Shown one piece after another: positions 5,886 through 6,164 of a stretch of 6,164 bases of DNA. The translations under genes and the position numbers were made by a program. A model generated the notes under the pieces. The model was not told where the DNA came from. It searched no databases and worked only from the letters and a program-made list of their open reading frames with translations. Source of the stretch: an uncultured Clostridia bacterium. GTDB lineage: Bacteria; Bacillota; Clostridia; Oscillospirales; Ruminococcaceae. The DNA lies in the NCBI GenBank assembly GCA_937907305.1, contig CALERQ010000204.1, forward strand, positions 1-6,164, written 5' to 3'. Every line of letters starts with the position of its first letter. Within the stretch, counting starts at the first letter, position 1.

Positions 5886-6015
5886 CGGTCGGCTCCTTTG
5901 GGGCGGCATTCTGCGCCGTCCGGTACGCAAGGTAATCCTCCACACTTCCGCTTTGCCAAAAGCGATCCCAGCGGCGCTGGAGGTCATTGTTCCTATCATC
6001 GGCGGGTCGGTTCAC
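5839..6015 (-). CDS. yqzL: YqzL-like small protein, GTG start, overlapping recO
   Basis: A 58-residue reading frame begins with GTG at 6015, preceded by a perfect AAGGAGG (6024-6030) with an 8-nt spacer. The translated middle, RRWDRFWQSGSVEDYLAYR, matches the short YqzL family pattern (W-x2-F-x2-[TS]G-x-V-x2-YL-x-Y/K), and YqzL genes commonly sit directly before recO in Firmicutes, often after era. Its function is unknown. The frame continues 47 nt into recO in a different register before its TGA at 5841-5839. The C-terminal ~20 residues (rich in Asp, Arg, Thr, Ser) are longer than typical YqzL and may be an unselected extension. The gene is easily missed because it has no ATG and a longer recO frame runs over it. 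The call rests on motif, position and ribosome binding site together. Confidence 0.7.
   Translation of the reverse strand: MNRPADDRNNDLQRRWDRFWQSGSVEDYLAYRTAQNAAPKEPTDADSDRRSGTAGTTA
5893..5899 (-). promoter_or_regulatory. Ribosome binding site that fixes the recO start
   Basis: AAAGGAG lies 7 nt before the ATG at 5885, inside the YqzL-like coding sequence. It supports the 249-residue RecO rather than longer in-frame starts at 5909 or 5999. Confidence 0.8.
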
Positions 6016-6023
6016 GGCAGGCG

Positions 6024-6030
6024 CCTCCTT
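6024..6030 (-). promoter_or_regulatory. Strong ribosome binding site of the YqzL-like gene
   Basis: AAGGAGG lies 8 nt before the GTG at 6015. No ATG follows at proper spacing, which is the main evidence that the GTG is used. A short inverted repeat (6031-6036 with 6044-6049) abuts it on the upstream side and could influence its accessibility. Confidence 0.7.
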
Positions 6031-6081
6031 ACAGCAGTGTTTTTGCTGTCATTGTGCGCCCCCTGCCGTGGGTTATGTTAG

Positions 6082-6113
6082 GGAATTTTTGCACCCGCCG
6101 CACAAAAATTTCC
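6082..6113 (-). repeat. AT-rich inverted repeat in the leader upstream of yqzL-recO
   Basis: The arms 6082-6091 and 6103-6113 pair over 10 bp with one bulged base, around an 11-nt GC-rich loop. The stem is AT-rich inside otherwise GC-rich DNA. It lies between the GC-rich repeat tail and the yqzL-recO leader. It could be an operator dyad or a weak transcription signal. It lacks the GC-rich stem plus T-run of a standard terminator. Confidence 0.4.
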
Positions 6114-6119
6114 GCAAGG

Positions 6120-6164
6120 TCTCTGCAAGCCGCGAATTCGCCCGCAGGGCGCGCCGGCTGCGCC
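6120..6164 (-). repeat. End of a second GC-rich palindromic element, cut by the window edge
   Basis: Positions 6120-6150 match 3595-3626 at about 28 of 31-32 positions, with one gap and two substitutions. The match includes the block tctctgca-gccgc-aattcg and the following cccgcagggc. Both copies have the same orientation and each lies upstream of a minus-strand gene group. The remainder runs out of the window. Confidence 0.6.

Noticed and set aside
6071..6108. Possible minus-strand promoter (TTGTGC, 19-bp spacer, TAACAT) upstream of yqzL-recO
   Set aside because: The matches are weak (3/6 and 4/6) with a long spacer, and the boxes overlap the AT-rich dyad. Not strong enough to annotate as a promoter.

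Overview
The window reads as a compact stretch of the chromosome of a GC-rich Gram-positive anaerobe. The gene set (YqzL-RecO pair, MutS2 with a Smr tail, an MnmM/YtqB-type methyltransferase, a CmpB-type membrane protein and a C_GCAxxG_C_C redox-cysteine protein) is typical of Firmicutes/Clostridia. The high GC together with palindrome-packed intergenic DNA suggests the Oscillospiraceae/Ruminococcaceae (Faecalibacterium/Gemmiger/Subdoligranulum-like). That placement is inference; no rRNA or other marker is present.

All seven genes lie on the minus strand, so transcription runs from high to low coordinates. In that order: the tail of a GC-rich repeat (6164-6120); a short leader with two small inverted repeats; a GTG-started YqzL-like small protein (6015-5839) overlapping the start of recO (5885-5136); a triplicated 73/74-bp repeat that covers the last recO codons and the recO-downstream gap (5160-4994); a C_GCAxxG_C_C family protein (4889-4476); an MnmM-like methyltransferase (4479-3910) overlapping it by 4 nt; a 330-bp GC-rich gap full of tight hairpins (3909-3579); a Nudix hydrolase (3578-3063); mutS2 (3066-682) overlapping it by 4 nt; a ~130-bp structured intergenic element (681-554); a hairpin over the ribosome binding site of the last gene (518-478); a four-helix CmpB-type membrane protein (470-51); and the head of another GC-rich repeat (33-1).

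Functionally this is housekeeping DNA: recombinational repair (RecO), recombination control or collided-ribosome rescue (MutS2), tRNA wobble-base modification (MnmM-like), nucleotide or metabolite clean-up (Nudix) and two poorly understood conserved proteins. Two ATGA stop/start overlaps indicate translationally coupled pairs. I see no phage, CRISPR, toxin-antitoxin or secondary-metabolite system. The unexplained material is intergenic: GC-rich elements built of minus-strand hairpins with C-GNA-G triloops, and a three-copy repeat whose stem-loop carries compensatory base changes.
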